Source: Candidatus Avimonas faecium (lineage in GTDB: Bacteria; Bacillota; Clostridia; Oscillospirales; Acutalibacteraceae). From it: a stretch of 46,324 bases of DNA. Below the pieces are notes generated by a model. It did no database searches. It had not been told where the DNA came from and worked only from the letters and a program-made list of their open reading frames with translations. The position numbers were made by a program, and so were the translations under genes. Of the stretch, positions 1 to 8,636 are shown in pieces. The DNA lies in contig CAJFQI010000012.1 in assembly GCA_904419005.1 (NCBI GenBank), positions 1-46,324 on the forward strand. The letters are read 5' to 3'. Position 1 is the stretch's first letter. Each line of letters begins with the position of its first letter.

Positions 1-1622
1 ACGATAATCTGGTCCGCGTCCTTGACGGAGGAGATCCGCTGGGCGATGATGATCTTGGTGCAGGGGAAGGGCAGGTGGCGGAGCTGGTCCTGGATGTACT
101 TCTCCGTCTCCATATCAACCGCCGAGGTGGTGTCGTCCAGCACCAGGACCGCCGGGCGGATCGCCATGGCGCGGGCCAGCGCGATGCGCTGCTTCTGCCC
201 GCCGGACAGGCCGACGCCCCGCTCGCCGATGATGGTGTCGTACCCCTCCGGCATCTTGGTGACGAAATCGTCCGCCGCCGCCCGGCGGGCAAAGTCCCGC
301 GCCTCCTCCTCGGTCAGGGAGAGGTCGCCGAACACGACGTTGCCCTCCACCGTGTCGGAAAAGAGGAAAACCTCCTGGGTGGCGGTGCCGATCGCGCCCC
401 GCAGCTGCTGGAGCTTCCACCGGCGGACGTCGCAGCCGTCGAGCTGCACCGAGCCGCCCTTGACGTCGTAGAAGCGGGACAGCAGGTTGATAATCGTGGT
501 TTTGCCCGAGCCGGTCGGCCCCATGATCGCCAGGGTCTGCCCCGGCTTGACGTCAAAGCTGACGTGGTCGAGCACCTTGACCGGGCCGAAGGAAAAGGAT
601 ACGTCGTCAAAGGTGATATGTCCCTCTACCTGGGGGTGGTCCTCCGCGTCGGGGCGGTCGGTGATCAGCGGACGGCCATAGTAAATCTCAATGATTTTGT
701 TGGCCGAGGTAAAGAAGCGCTGGATATCGTTGATGAGGTTGCCCAGGTTGCGCATGGGGTTGGCCAGCGCCCAGGACAGGGAGGTAAAGATCGACAGCCC
801 GCCGGCCGTCAGGCTCCCCTGGATGATAAATACGCCGCCCAGGAAGACGGTGATCAGGGTCATCAGGTTGGCGAGGGTTTCAATAAAGGGATAAAAGGAG
901 AGCCACAGCTTGTTGATCGCCAGGTTGGCGTCCCGATAGTTTTTGTTTTTTTCATGAAAGCGCGCCTTCTCATACTCCTCGCGGGAGAAGGCCTTGACCA
1001 CCCGGTTGCCGGCGATGTTCTCCTGCGCGGCGGTGTTCATCTCGGACAGGCGCTCCCGCATCGCCACAAATTTGGGGTGCACCATTTTGGAATACACCTT
1101 GGTGATGATCATCAGCAGGGGGGTGACCGCCAGCAGCGCCAGGGTGAGCTGCCAGTTGACGAAAAAGAAGAAAATCAGGGTTGAGGTGAACATGATCACG
1201 CAGTCCACCACCTGGTAGGCTAGGTAGGAGAGGAAATGGCGGCACCAATCCAGGTCGCCGGAGAGCCGGGTCATCAGGTCGCCGGTGCGGTTCCGGTCAA
1301 AGAACGCGCTTTCCTGGTACTGCAGCACCTCAAACAGCCGCACCCGCAGGTTGTATATCACGTGCTGCGACGATTTCTCAAAAAAGATAATCATCAGGAA
1401 CCGCAGGCCCAGCCGGGTGAGCTGGACGGCCAGCATCCCTACCAGCAGCGGGATCAGCGGATCCGGGTTTTGCGCCATGATGACGTCGTCCATCAGCAGG
1501 GAGGTCAAATACGGGTTAATCAGCAGCATTGCGCTGGTGACTGCGGAAAGAAGGAGCCCGATTATGTACATCGTGCGGTACTTCTTTTCCATGTTTTTCC
1601 ACAGCCATCGTATAGGGAACAT
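1..1622 (-). CDS. ABC exporter half-transporter, degenerate-site subunit (3' end cut by window edge)
   Basis: This is a fused membrane-plus-ATPase exporter half. About 540 codons are visible and the C-terminus lies beyond the left edge. The N-terminus MFPIRWLWKNMEKKY is followed by a six-helix type-1 exporter domain with the usual FFDRNRTGDLMTRL coupling segment. The nucleotide-binding domain shows Walker A GPTGSGKTT, Q-loop ATQEVFLF, signature LSGGQKQR and Walker B LVLDDTTSAVD. The catalytic glutamate after Walker B is replaced by Asp, as in the non-hydrolysing partner of heterodimeric exporters (TM287, BmrC). The intact partner is therefore expected just beyond the left edge. The ATG at 1620-1622 follows a GGAAAGGAA ribosome site. 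The substrate cannot be told from sequence; multidrug or peptide export is the family norm. Confidence 0.9.
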   Translation of the reverse strand, partial: MFPIRWLWKNMEKKYRTMYIIGLLLSAVTSAMLLINPYLTSLLMDDVIMAQNPDPLIPLLVGMLAVQLTRLGLRFLMIIFFEKSSQHVIYNLRVRLFEVLQYQESAFFDRNRTGDLMTRLSGDLDWCRHFLSYLAYQVVDCVIMFTSTLIFFFFVNWQLTLALLAVTPLLMIITKVYSKMVHPKFVAMRERLSEMNTAAQENIAGNRVVKAFSREEYEKARFHEKNKNYRDANLAINKLWLSFYPFIETLANLMTLITVFLGGVFIIQGSLTAGGLSIFTSLSWALANPMRNLGNLINDIQRFFTSANKIIEIYYGRPLITDRPDAEDHPQVEGHITFDDVSFSFGPVKVLDHVSFDVKPGQTLAIMGPTGSGKTTIINLLSRFYDVKGGSVQLDGCDVRRWKLQQLRGAIGTATQEVFLFSDTVEGNVVFGDLSLTEEEARDFARRAAADDFVTKMPEGYDTIIGERGVGLSGGQKQRIALARAMAIRPAVLVLDDTTSAVDMETEKYIQDQLRHLPFPCTKIIIAQRISSVKDADQII

Positions 1623-1694
1623 ACCATCACCGTTCCTTTCCCACATCACAGGCAGGATTCCCGTGGCTTCGGGCTGTTTTTTAGACGCAGGAAC

Positions 1695-1700
1695 ATTATA
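1695..1700 (-). promoter_or_regulatory. -10 element before the ABC exporter gene
   Basis: On the minus strand a perfect TATAAT lies about 75 bases upstream of the ATG at 1622. The matching -35 (TATCTT at 17 bases) is poor. It sits in the AT-rich gap between the exporter and dusB, so the exporter may be transcribed separately from dusB. Confidence 0.45.
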
Positions 1701-1773
1701 CCGAATGGTCCAAAAAAAGATACCCCTTTGCCACAAAAAAATAGAAGAATTTTTTGGAGAAAAATTGGATATT

Positions 1774-2739
1774 TTAACCGTTCTCCTCCATAACCCGCCG
1801 GCAGAGCGCCGCCAGGTCGTCCAGGGTCTCGATTTTTCCCGCTTCCTCCCGGAAGCCGGCGGCCCCCCGCAGCCCCCGCATATACCAGGCGGCGTGCTTG
1901 CGCGCCTCCCGCAGGGCGACCCGCTCCCCCTTGAGGCGGGACGCCTCGGAAACCTGCCGCAGCAGCACCTGCATCCGCCTGGAAACAGGGGGCGCGGGCA
2001 GCAGCGTCCCATGGGAGAGGTAGGCCTCAATCTGGGAGAAGACCCAGGGGGCCCCCAGCGCGCCCCGGCCCACCATCACCAGGTCGCAGCCGGTCTGCTC
2101 GTACATCGCGGCGGCCGTTTCGGCTGAGTTCACGTCCCCGTTGCCGATGACCGGGATGGAAACGGCCTGCTTGACTTGGCGGATGATGTCCCAGTCGGCG
2201 GGCGGGGCGTACATCTGCTCCCGGGTGCGGCCGTGGACGGTGACGGCCGCCGCGCCGCCGGCTTCAACGGCCTGGGCGACCTCGACCGCGTTGGCCTCGG
2301 CCGCGGAATAGCCCTTGCGGATTTTGGCCGTTACCGGCACCGGCACCGCCCCGGCAACGGCGGCGACGATCTTGCGGCAGAGCTCCGGCTCCCGCATCAG
2401 GGCGCTGCCGCAGTGGTTGCCCGCCACCTTGGGGGCGGGGCAGCCCATGTTGATGTCGATCACGTCGGGGCGGTGCCGCATCGCCAGCACGGCGGCGCGG
2501 GCCATGACGTCGGGGTCGTCCCCGAACAGCTGTACCGCGGCGGGGCGCTCCGCGTCGTCGAGCGCCAGCAGCTCGCCGCTCTTTTTATCCCCGAAGCACA
2601 GCCCCTTGCTGCTCACCATTTCCCCCACGGTGTAGGCGGCGCCGAATTCCACGCAGAGCTTGCGGAACGCGCGGTCCGCCACCCCCGCCATCGGGGCCAG
2701 CGCGGCGCGGCCGCGGATTTCGACGTTTCCGATGTGCAT
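1774..2739 (-). CDS. dusB: tRNA-dihydrouridine synthase, DusB-type
   Basis: A 321-residue FMN-dependent enzyme that reduces specific uridines in tRNA to dihydrouridine with NADPH; the length is normal for the family. The FMN-barrel start LAPMAGVADRAFR is at residues 14-26. NMGCP carries the catalytic Cys100. It is followed by KVAGNHCGSALM, the tRNA/FMN segment TAKIRKGY, VHGRTREQMY and the phosphate-binding VIGNGDV. The start at 2737-2739 is chosen because AAAGGAGG lies just upstream; an in-frame extension to 2922 lacks a ribosome site and has biased low-complexity composition. It is transcribed divergently from polA. The exporter gene follows after 151 bases, but with its own -10-like box. 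Confidence 0.95.
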   Translation of the reverse strand: MHIGNVEIRGRAALAPMAGVADRAFRKLCVEFGAAYTVGEMVSSKGLCFGDKKSGELLALDDAERPAAVQLFGDDPDVMARAAVLAMRHRPDVIDINMGCPAPKVAGNHCGSALMREPELCRKIVAAVAGAVPVPVTAKIRKGYSAAEANAVEVAQAVEAGGAAAVTVHGRTREQMYAPPADWDIIRQVKQAVSIPVIGNGDVNSAETAAAMYEQTGCDLVMVGRGALGAPWVFSQIEAYLSHGTLLPAPPVSRRMQVLLRQVSEASRLKGERVALREARKHAAWYMRGLRGAAGFREEAGKIETLDDLAALCRRVMEENG

Positions 2740-2894
2740 CCTGTTTCCTCCTTTGCGGCGCGGCGCCGTGGGCGGCCGGCGGCCATATCCCGGCCGGGCG
2801 GGAGCCGCCCGCCGCCCTCCGGCGTCCCTCCTGCGCTTTGGCCGGCCCCGCGCGGGGCCTAGGGGGAGCCGGCGCCTTGTTCCGAATTTATTTA

Positions 2895-2923
2895 TTATAC
2901 CGTCCTGCGGGGGAATATGCAAT
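2895..2923 (-). promoter_or_regulatory. dusB promoter
   Basis: On the minus strand TTGCAT (2918-2923) and TATAAT (2895-2900) are separated by exactly 17 bases. The transcript would have an untranslated leader of about 150 bases before dusB. The divergent polA promoter begins about 30 bases away. Confidence 0.65.
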
Positions 2924-2952
2924 CACCCGGGATGGAAATTCCGGCGAAAGCG

Positions 2953-2981
2953 TTGGTTTTAGGGGCAAAGGATGGTATACT
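2953..2981 (+). promoter_or_regulatory. polA promoter
   Basis: TTGGTT (2953-2958), a 17-base spacer and TATACT (2976-2981), pointing towards polA. The GC-rich stretch from 2982 to 3140 is the polA leader. Apart from the two divergent promoters I see no gene between 2740 and 3152. Confidence 0.6.
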
Positions 2982-3152
2982 ATAGGAAGACAGGCCGGCG
3001 CATTTGGCGCCTGGGGCTTTCCCGGCGGGGAGCCGCGCGCCCGCGCGGGGCCGGGGGGACGGAAGAAGAACGGGGACGGGATTGCCCGGCCTTCCGCCTG
3101 CCGCCCGGCCTCCCGCAGGGAGCGGGGTATACAGCCAAAGGAGGAACCGCCC

Positions 3153-5765
3153 ATGCGGCTTTTATTGCTTGACGGCAACAGCATCGCCAACCGCGCGTTT
3201 TACGGGATCAAGCTGCTGTCCACCAAGGACGGCCGGTACACCAACGCGCTCTTCGGCTTCCTGAACATCCTGCAGAAGCTGCGGGACGACGTGGCCCCCG
3301 ACGGGATCGCGGCCGCCTTCGACCTGCACGCCCCTACCTTCCGCCACCAAAAGTACGCGGAGTACAAGGCCGGGCGCAAGGGGATGCCGGAGGAGCTGCG
3401 GGAGCAGATGCCGGTGCTCAAGGAGCTGCTCGGACTGATGGGCATCCATGTGGTGGAGAAGGAGGGGTACGAGGCGGACGACCTCCTCGGCACCCTTGCG
3501 GGCGCGGCGCAGGAGCAGGGCGCCCCCTGCTTTATCGCCACCGGGGACCGGGACGCGCTCCAGCTTGTCGGGGAAAACGTGACCGTGCTGCTGGCCGCCA
3601 CCAAGATGGGCCGTCCGGAGACCACGGCCTACGACGTGCCGGCCATCCGGGAAAAGTACGGGCTGGAGCCGGCGCAGCTCATCGACCTCAAGGCCCTGAT
3701 GGGGGACGCGAGCGACCACATCCCCGGCGTGCCGGGGGTGGGGGAAAAGACCGCGCTCGACCTGATGCACCGCTTCGGTTCGCTCGACGCGATCTATGCG
3801 GATCTGGATACCCTCGACATCCGGGACAGCCTGCGCGCCAAGCTGCGGGCCGGGGAGGAATCCGCCCGGCTGAGCCGCTGGCTCGGCACCATCTGCCGCC
3901 AGGCGCCGATTGAGCGGGATATGGCCAAATACGTCCTGGCGCCGGTGCAGAAGGAGCGCCTCGCGGCGCGCCTGGCCGACCTGGAGCTGTTCCGGCTGAT
4001 GGAAAAATGGGGGCTGAACGCCCTGCACGCGGAGCCGGCTGCGGAGAGCGGGGACGAGGCGCCCGCCCGTGCCGTGACGGTGGAGGGGGCGGCGGCGCTG
4101 CCCGACCTTCTGGCGGATATGGAGAAAACCCGCGCCCTGGACGGCGTCGCCCGGCTGGAGGGCGGGGCCGTCGCCGGCTTTGCCGCGGCCTTTGCGGGCC
4201 GGACGGCGGACATCCCGGCCGATGCCGAGGGCTTCGGCCGCCTGCTTGACGCCTGGGAGGACCCGGCGGTGGCCAAGCGGACGCAAGACGCCAAGCCGCT
4301 CTTCTCCGCCCTGCTGAAGGCAGGCCGCTTCCCGCAGGGCATCGCGATGGATACCCTGCTGGCCGGCTACCTGCTCAACCCCCTGGCTTCGGATTATTCC
4401 CTGCCCCGCCTGGCGCAGGAGTACGCCGTCCCCGTCCCTTCTCTGGCGGATGCGCAGGGCGGCGAGCCCGTGCAGGAGGCTGTCCACGCCGCGATGCTGC
4501 CCGCCGTGGCCGACCGGCTCGCGGCAGAGGTGGAGGCGCAGGGGATGGGCCGCCTCCTGCGGGAGGTGGAGCTCCCGCTGGCCCTGGTGCTGGCCGATAT
4601 GGAGAACCTCGGCTTTGCGGTGGACGGGGCCGGGATCGCGGAATTCGGCGCGCTGCTTGAAAGCCGGATCGCGGACATTGAGGGCCGGATCTACGAATCG
4701 GTGGGGTACGAATTCAACCTCAACTCCCCCAAGCAGCTGGCCAAGGCGCTGTTTGAGGACCTGGGCCTGCCCGCCAAAAAGAAGACCAAATCGGGCTATT
4801 CCACCAACGCGGAGGTGCTGGAGTCCCTGCGGGACGCCCATCCTGCGGTGGCGATGCTGCTCGATTACCGCACCCTGGCCAAGCTGAAGTCCACCTACTG
4901 CGACGGGCTGCTCAAGGTGATCGGCCCGGACGGGCGGATCCATTCCTCCTTCAACCAGACCGAGACCCGCACCGGCCGCATCTCCTCCGCCGAGCCCAAC
5001 CTCCAGAACATCCCGGTGCGGCAGGAGCTGGGGCGGGAGCTGCGCCGCTTCTTCCGCGCCAAGGAGGGCTGGGTGCTCTGCGACGCGGACTATTCCCAGA
5101 TCGAGCTGCGGGTGCTGGCCCATATGGCGCAGGACGAAGCGATGATCGCCGCCTTCAACGCCGGCACCGACATCCACCGGGTCACCGCCTCCCAGGTGTT
5201 CGACGTGCCGGAGGAGATGGTCACCCCCCTGATGCGCTCCCGCGCCAAGGCGGTGAATTTCGGCATCGTCTACGGCATCGGCGCGCACTCCCTGTCCAAG
5301 GACATCGGCGTGTCCTACGGGGAGGCCAAGCGGTATATCGACGCCTACCTGGCGCATTATGCCGGGGTGGCCGCGTTTATGGACCGGATGATTGCAGCGG
5401 CCAAGGAAAAGGGGTATGCCGAAACCCTCTTCGGCCGCCGCCGCCCCCTGCCCGAACTGAAATCCAGCGCCGCCGCCACCCGTTCCTTCGGGGAGCGGGT
5501 CGCCCGCAACATGCCCATCCAGGGCACCGCCGCCGACATTATCAAAATCGCGATGGTGCGCGTCCACCGGCGGCTGCGGCAGGAGGGGATGCGCGCCCGC
5601 CTGATCCTGCAGGTACACGACGAGCTGATCGTCGAAGCGCCGCAGGACGAGGCAGAGAGCGCCGCGCAGATCCTGCGCCAGGAGATGGAGGCCGCGGCGG
5701 ACCTTTCGGTGAAGCTCGCGGTTGATGTGAACGTGGGCCGGACATGGTACGACGCCAAGGGCTGA
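3153..5765 (+). CDS. polA: DNA polymerase I
   Basis: An 870-residue enzyme for gap filling, Okazaki-fragment processing and repair. The 5' nuclease domain spans roughly residues 1-290 (LLLDGNSIANRAFYG, EADDLLGTLA, GDASDHIPGVPGVGEKTA). The middle proofreading-like domain is vestigial: the ExoI DxE pair and the ExoIII YxxxD motif are missing and only a DTLLAGYLLNP relic remains, so 3'-5' exonuclease activity is not expected. The polymerase domain is intact, with motif A DADYSQIELR (Asp646), motif B RSRAKAVNFGIVYG and motif C QVHDELIVE (Asp823, Glu824). Phe in motif B is the usual residue that discriminates against dideoxynucleotides. The ATG at 3153 follows AAAGGAGGAACC; longer in-frame extensions are GC-rich noise. 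Confidence 0.98.
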   Translation: MRLLLLDGNSIANRAFYGIKLLSTKDGRYTNALFGFLNILQKLRDDVAPDGIAAAFDLHAPTFRHQKYAEYKAGRKGMPEELREQMPVLKELLGLMGIHVVEKEGYEADDLLGTLAGAAQEQGAPCFIATGDRDALQLVGENVTVLLAATKMGRPETTAYDVPAIREKYGLEPAQLIDLKALMGDASDHIPGVPGVGEKTALDLMHRFGSLDAIYADLDTLDIRDSLRAKLRAGEESARLSRWLGTICRQAPIERDMAKYVLAPVQKERLAARLADLELFRLMEKWGLNALHAEPAAESGDEAPARAVTVEGAAALPDLLADMEKTRALDGVARLEGGAVAGFAAAFAGRTADIPADAEGFGRLLDAWEDPAVAKRTQDAKPLFSALLKAGRFPQGIAMDTLLAGYLLNPLASDYSLPRLAQEYAVPVPSLADAQGGEPVQEAVHAAMLPAVADRLAAEVEAQGMGRLLREVELPLALVLADMENLGFAVDGAGIAEFGALLESRIADIEGRIYESVGYEFNLNSPKQLAKALFEDLGLPAKKKTKSGYSTNAEVLESLRDAHPAVAMLLDYRTLAKLKSTYCDGLLKVIGPDGRIHSSFNQTETRTGRISSAEPNLQNIPVRQELGRELRRFFRAKEGWVLCDADYSQIELRVLAHMAQDEAMIAAFNAGTDIHRVTASQVFDVPEEMVTPLMRSRAKAVNFGIVYGIGAHSLSKDIGVSYGEAKRYIDAYLAHYAGVAAFMDRMIAAAKEKGYAETLFGRRRPLPELKSSAAATRSFGERVARNMPIQGTAADIIKIAMVRVHRRLRQEGMRARLILQVHDELIVEAPQDEAESAAQILRQEMEAAADLSVKLAVDVNVGRTWYDAKG

Positions 5766-5892
5766 TGGCCCTTTTGGGGGTACTATAAAATAAGGTATAT
5801 ATAAAGACGCGAAGGGCCGGATACCGGCAGGCCGCCGGATCGCTAGAAATAGGGCATGCCTCATCGCGAACAAGGGAAAAGGGGAAAATCCG

Positions 5893-6354
5893 ATGGAAAT
5901 CCGTGAGCTGGAAAAAGAAGATATGCCGGCCTTGTCCGTGCTTTACCGCGCCTTCTGGGGGGAGGACTCCGACGTGGCCGCCATGAAGGGGCAGCTGGAG
6001 GCCCTGCGCGCCGAAGGCGGCGCGGTAGTGCTCGGGGCGTTTGCGCAGGGGAGGCTGCTCGGTTCGGTCACCGGCTATTTCTGCCGGGATTTGTATGGCG
6101 CCTGCCGCCCCTTCCTGCTGGTTGAGAACATGGCGGTGGCGCCGCAGTCCCGCCGGCAGGGCGTCGGCCGGGCGCTGCTCGGGGAGCTGGAGCGGCGGGC
6201 GGTCGAGGCCGGCTGCTCCCAGATGCTGCTGGTCACGGAATCCGACCGGGAGGAGGCGCACCGGTTTTACGAATCCATGGGCTTTGGCAAGGGGACCCAC
6301 AGCGGCTTCAAAAAGACGCTGTGGGGGACGCATGGGCAGGACGGCGCGCAGTGA
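5893..6354 (+). CDS. GNAT family N-acetyltransferase
   Basis: A 153-residue single-domain GNAT protein that transfers an acetyl group from acetyl-CoA to an unknown amine. The acetyl-CoA site is clear in VENMAVAPQSRRQGVGRALL (the R/Q-x-x-G-x-G/A loop). The typical C-terminal beta-bulge segment RFYESMGF follows. The start follows AGGGAAAAGGGG. It stands alone between polA and the zinc-ribbon ATPase. AT-rich sequence at 5776-5800 may hold a weak promoter, but no convincing -35 is present. The substrate cannot be inferred. Confidence 0.88.
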   Translation: MEIRELEKEDMPALSVLYRAFWGEDSDVAAMKGQLEALRAEGGAVVLGAFAQGRLLGSVTGYFCRDLYGACRPFLLVENMAVAPQSRRQGVGRALLGELERRAVEAGCSQMLLVTESDREEAHRFYESMGFGKGTHSGFKKTLWGTHGQDGAQ

Positions 6355-6407
6355 CGGGACGGCGGCCCTTGGGAAGGACAGGGGCCCGGAGAAAAAGGAG
6401 GGGGATT

Positions 6408-7037
6408 ATGCAGGAGATTTGCGAGCGCTGCGGGGCGTGGCGGCCGGACAAGATTATCGCGCCGGACGGCCGGAGCATGGCCTGCCCTGCCTGCGGCTTT
6501 GTCTCCCCGCTGCGCAGGGGCCCCCTCTTCGTCGTCACCGGCGCGAGCGGGGCGGGCAAGTCCACCGCCCTGCGCCTGCTTTACCAGGAGGAGCGGGACT
6601 ACCTGGTGATGGAATCGGACATCCTGTGGGAGGACCGCTGGCAGGACCCCGAGGGGCGGTATACCGCCTATTTTAACCTTTGGCTCCGGGTGTGCAAAAA
6701 CATCGGGCAGGGGGGGAGGCCGGTGGTGCTCGGCGGCTGCATGGCCCCCCACCAGCTCGAGCCGTGCGTTGAGCGCCGGTACTTTTCCGCCGTCCATTAC
6801 CTCGCGCTGGTGGCCGCCCCGGAGGAACTGCGACGCCGGCTTCAAAGCCGCCCGGCCTGGCGGCGCTGCGGGGATGAGGGCACGATTGCCGCCGCCGTGC
6901 AGTATAACGCCTGGCTGCGGGAGAACGCCGGCCGCACCGACCCTCCGATGGCTCTGCTGGATACCCAGGGCCTCTCCCCGGCGCAGGCCGCGGCGTCCAT
7001 TGACCGCTTTGTCCGCGCCCGCCTCACGGAGGGGTAG
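6408..7037 (+). CDS. Zinc-ribbon P-loop ATPase/kinase-like protein
   Basis: A 209-residue protein. The N-terminus holds two CxxC pairs (CERCGAW, CPACGF) that could bind zinc. It runs straight into a P-loop, FVVTGASGAGKSTALRLL, followed by MESDILWEDRW, which resembles the substrate-binding strand of small nucleoside or nucleotide kinases. Later the segment LRRRLQSRPAWRR resembles a lid. No ABC signature or Walker B of the ABC type is present. The start at 6408 is chosen for the AAAAAGGAGGGGG just upstream. I infer an ATP- or GTP-dependent phosphotransferase or nucleotide switch; the substrate is unknown. Confidence 0.75.
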   Translation: MQEICERCGAWRPDKIIAPDGRSMACPACGFVSPLRRGPLFVVTGASGAGKSTALRLLYQEERDYLVMESDILWEDRWQDPEGRYTAYFNLWLRVCKNIGQGGRPVVLGGCMAPHQLEPCVERRYFSAVHYLALVAAPEELRRRLQSRPAWRRCGDEGTIAAAVQYNAWLRENAGRTDPPMALLDTQGLSPAQAAASIDRFVRARLTEG

Positions 7038-7132
7038 CCGCGGCGCCTCCCCTCCGCGAGGCCCCGCGGGGGATGCCCGGAAATTCATACATGCGGGCGG
7101 CGCCCGCCGCTTATCGAAAGGAAGATCGTGGT

Positions 7133-7567
7133 ATGACCGTTTTGTTCCTTTGCACCGGGAACACCTGCCGCAGCCCGATGGCCGCGGCCCTGATGCGCCG
7201 CGCGCTTGACAAGCGCGGCCGGTCGGATATAATAGTGGAGAGCGCGGGGCTGGCCGCCGACGGCTCGCCCGCGAGCGCAAACGCGGTTGAGGCACTGCGG
7301 GAGTGGTCGCTTGACATCGCGGGGCATGTGTCCCGCCCCGCCACGCCGGAGCTGCTGCGCCGGGCGGACGTGATCGCGGTGATGAGCCCCGCCCACGCGA
7401 TGGGGGCCCTCTCGCTGGGGGCGTCGCCCGAAAAGCTCCGGGTTCTGCAGATCCCCGACCCCTACGGCGGGGACCTGGAAACCTACCGCCGCACCCGGGA
7501 CGCGCTCGAGCAGGCGGTGCAGGCGCTGGCCGAGGAGCTTTGCTCCCAGCCGCCCTCCGCGGATTGA
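7133..7567 (+). CDS. ywlE: Low-molecular-weight protein phosphatase, YwlE-type protein-arginine phosphatase
   Basis: A 144-residue phosphatase of the low-molecular-weight PTP family. The active-site loop is CTGNTCRS, with nucleophile Cys7 and Arg13. Thr11 in the loop is the residue that in Bacillus YwlE favours phosphoarginine over phosphotyrosine, so an arginine-phosphatase role is likely by established knowledge. The general acid is in IPDPYGGDLETY. The start at 7133 follows GAAAGGA. rimI starts 48 bases downstream, and the pair leads into tsaD; ywlE also sits next to tRNA-modification genes in other Firmicutes. Confidence 0.88.
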   Translation: MTVLFLCTGNTCRSPMAAALMRRALDKRGRSDIIVESAGLAADGSPASANAVEALREWSLDIAGHVSRPATPELLRRADVIAVMSPAHAMGALSLGASPEKLRVLQIPDPYGGDLETYRRTRDALEQAVQALAEELCSQPPSAD

Positions 7568-7615
7568 ATGGCCGCCGGGAGCTGCCTCCCGCTATACGGC
7601 CGGAAAGGAATTGCC

Positions 7616-8089
7616 ATGGACGAACACCGATGGCGCCCCCCTGCGGGGATCGCCATTACCCCGATGCACGCCGACCATCTCGAGGCGCTGGCCGATATGG
7701 AAAGCGCCGCCTTTTCCCGCCCCTGGTCCTATGACGCGCTGGCTGAGGAGCTCCAGAACCCCCTGGCCGTGTTTTACGTCGCGGAGGATGTGGAGGCGGA
7801 AAGCGCCCAGGGGTACATCGGGATGCACCACATTTTGGACGAAGGGTATATCACCAGCCTGGTGGTCCATCCCGGCCGCCGGCGGGAGGGGATTGCCTCC
7901 GCCCTGCTGCAGGAGGCCGTCGACTACGCCGAGAGCCATCACCTGAAGCGCTTGACGCTTGAGGTGCGGGTGTCCAACGCTGGGGCGATCGCGCTGTATG
8001 AGCGCTTCGGGTTTGAGAGGGACGGGGTCCGCCCCGGCTTCTACGACTCCCCGAAAGAGGATGCGGCGATCTACTCGTTGTATTTTTAG
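7616..8089 (+). CDS. rimI: Ribosomal protein S18-alanine N-acetyltransferase RimI
   Basis: A 157-residue GNAT enzyme. The family is annotated as acetylating the N-terminal alanine of ribosomal protein S18. RimI features are visible: HLEALADMESAAFSRPWS near the N-terminus, the acetyl-CoA loop VVHPGRRREGIASALL, EVRVSNAGAIALYERFGF and the C-terminal YYDSPKEDA-like segment (FYDSPKEDAAIYSLYF). It starts at 7616 behind GGAAAGGAA. rimI is typically next to tsaB and tsaD; here tsaD is two genes downstream and no tsaB is seen in the window. Confidence 0.88.
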   Translation: MDEHRWRPPAGIAITPMHADHLEALADMESAAFSRPWSYDALAEELQNPLAVFYVAEDVEAESAQGYIGMHHILDEGYITSLVVHPGRRREGIASALLQEAVDYAESHHLKRLTLEVRVSNAGAIALYERFGFERDGVRPGFYDSPKEDAAIYSLYF

Positions 8090-8126
8090 AAGAATTATAA
8101 ACGAAAAGGAAAGGGAGAGGTGCTGT

Positions 8127-8375
8127 ATGCCGCATGTACAGGTAAAGCTCTGGCCCGGCCGCAGCGAGGAGCAGAAAAAGGCGCTGGCCGAAAAAATTGT
8201 CGCTGCCGTCAAGGAGACGATGGGCGCTACCGACGATTATATCACGGTGGGGATTGAGGATGTCCCTTCCTCCGAATGGCCTTACAAGGTATACAAGCCG
8301 GAGATCCACGACAAAATCGACAAATTGTATAAAAAGCCCGGCTACTTCTATACCGACGAGGAAATGCGGGGCTGA
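8127..8375 (+). CDS. pptA: 4-oxalocrotonate tautomerase family protein, PptA-like
   Basis: An 82-residue tautomerase subunit. Removal of the initiator Met exposes Pro1, the catalytic base of the family. The start MPHVQVK and the end KKPGYFYTDEEM resemble E. coli PptA (YdcE), including the KKPGY segment. The physiological substrate of PptA is not established. The ATG at 8127 follows GGAAAGGGAGAGG and lies 37 bases after rimI, so it is probably in the same transcript. The 261 bases between this gene and tsaD are GC-rich and hold nothing I can recognise. Confidence 0.85.
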   Translation: MPHVQVKLWPGRSEEQKKALAEKIVAAVKETMGATDDYITVGIEDVPSSEWPYKVYKPEIHDKIDKLYKKPGYFYTDEEMRG

Positions 8376-8636
8376 CAGAGGCCGGAAAGGGAGGATGGGT
8401 TCCTCATACCAGCATATCCTTATGCCGATAGCGGCGAACCCAGGGACGCGGCGGGGGAGGCCCCGGCGCGCCCTTTTCGCATGGGCGGGGCGCGGCCTTT
8501 TCCCTGTGCGGCGAGGGGCGCCGCCTTCCGTGCCGGGCCGGCCGGCAGGGGGCCGGCGGCTGGGAGGCGTATCCGCGCCGCCGCGCCAGGGCTCTGCCCG
8601 GCTGCTGAAACCAACGACTGGAAAGGGGCTGTCCCT

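Noticed and set aside
2740-3152. Open frames covering the dusB-polA gap on both strands
   Set aside because: They extend real genes upstream past their ribosome sites into Arg/Gly/Pro-rich sequence. Divergent promoters occupy the gap.
3162-5873. Very long open frame antisense to polA
   Set aside because: It lacks a ribosome site and family motifs and its composition (Arg, Gly, His, Leu) is the usual shadow of a GC-rich gene. polA on the plus strand has every expected motif.
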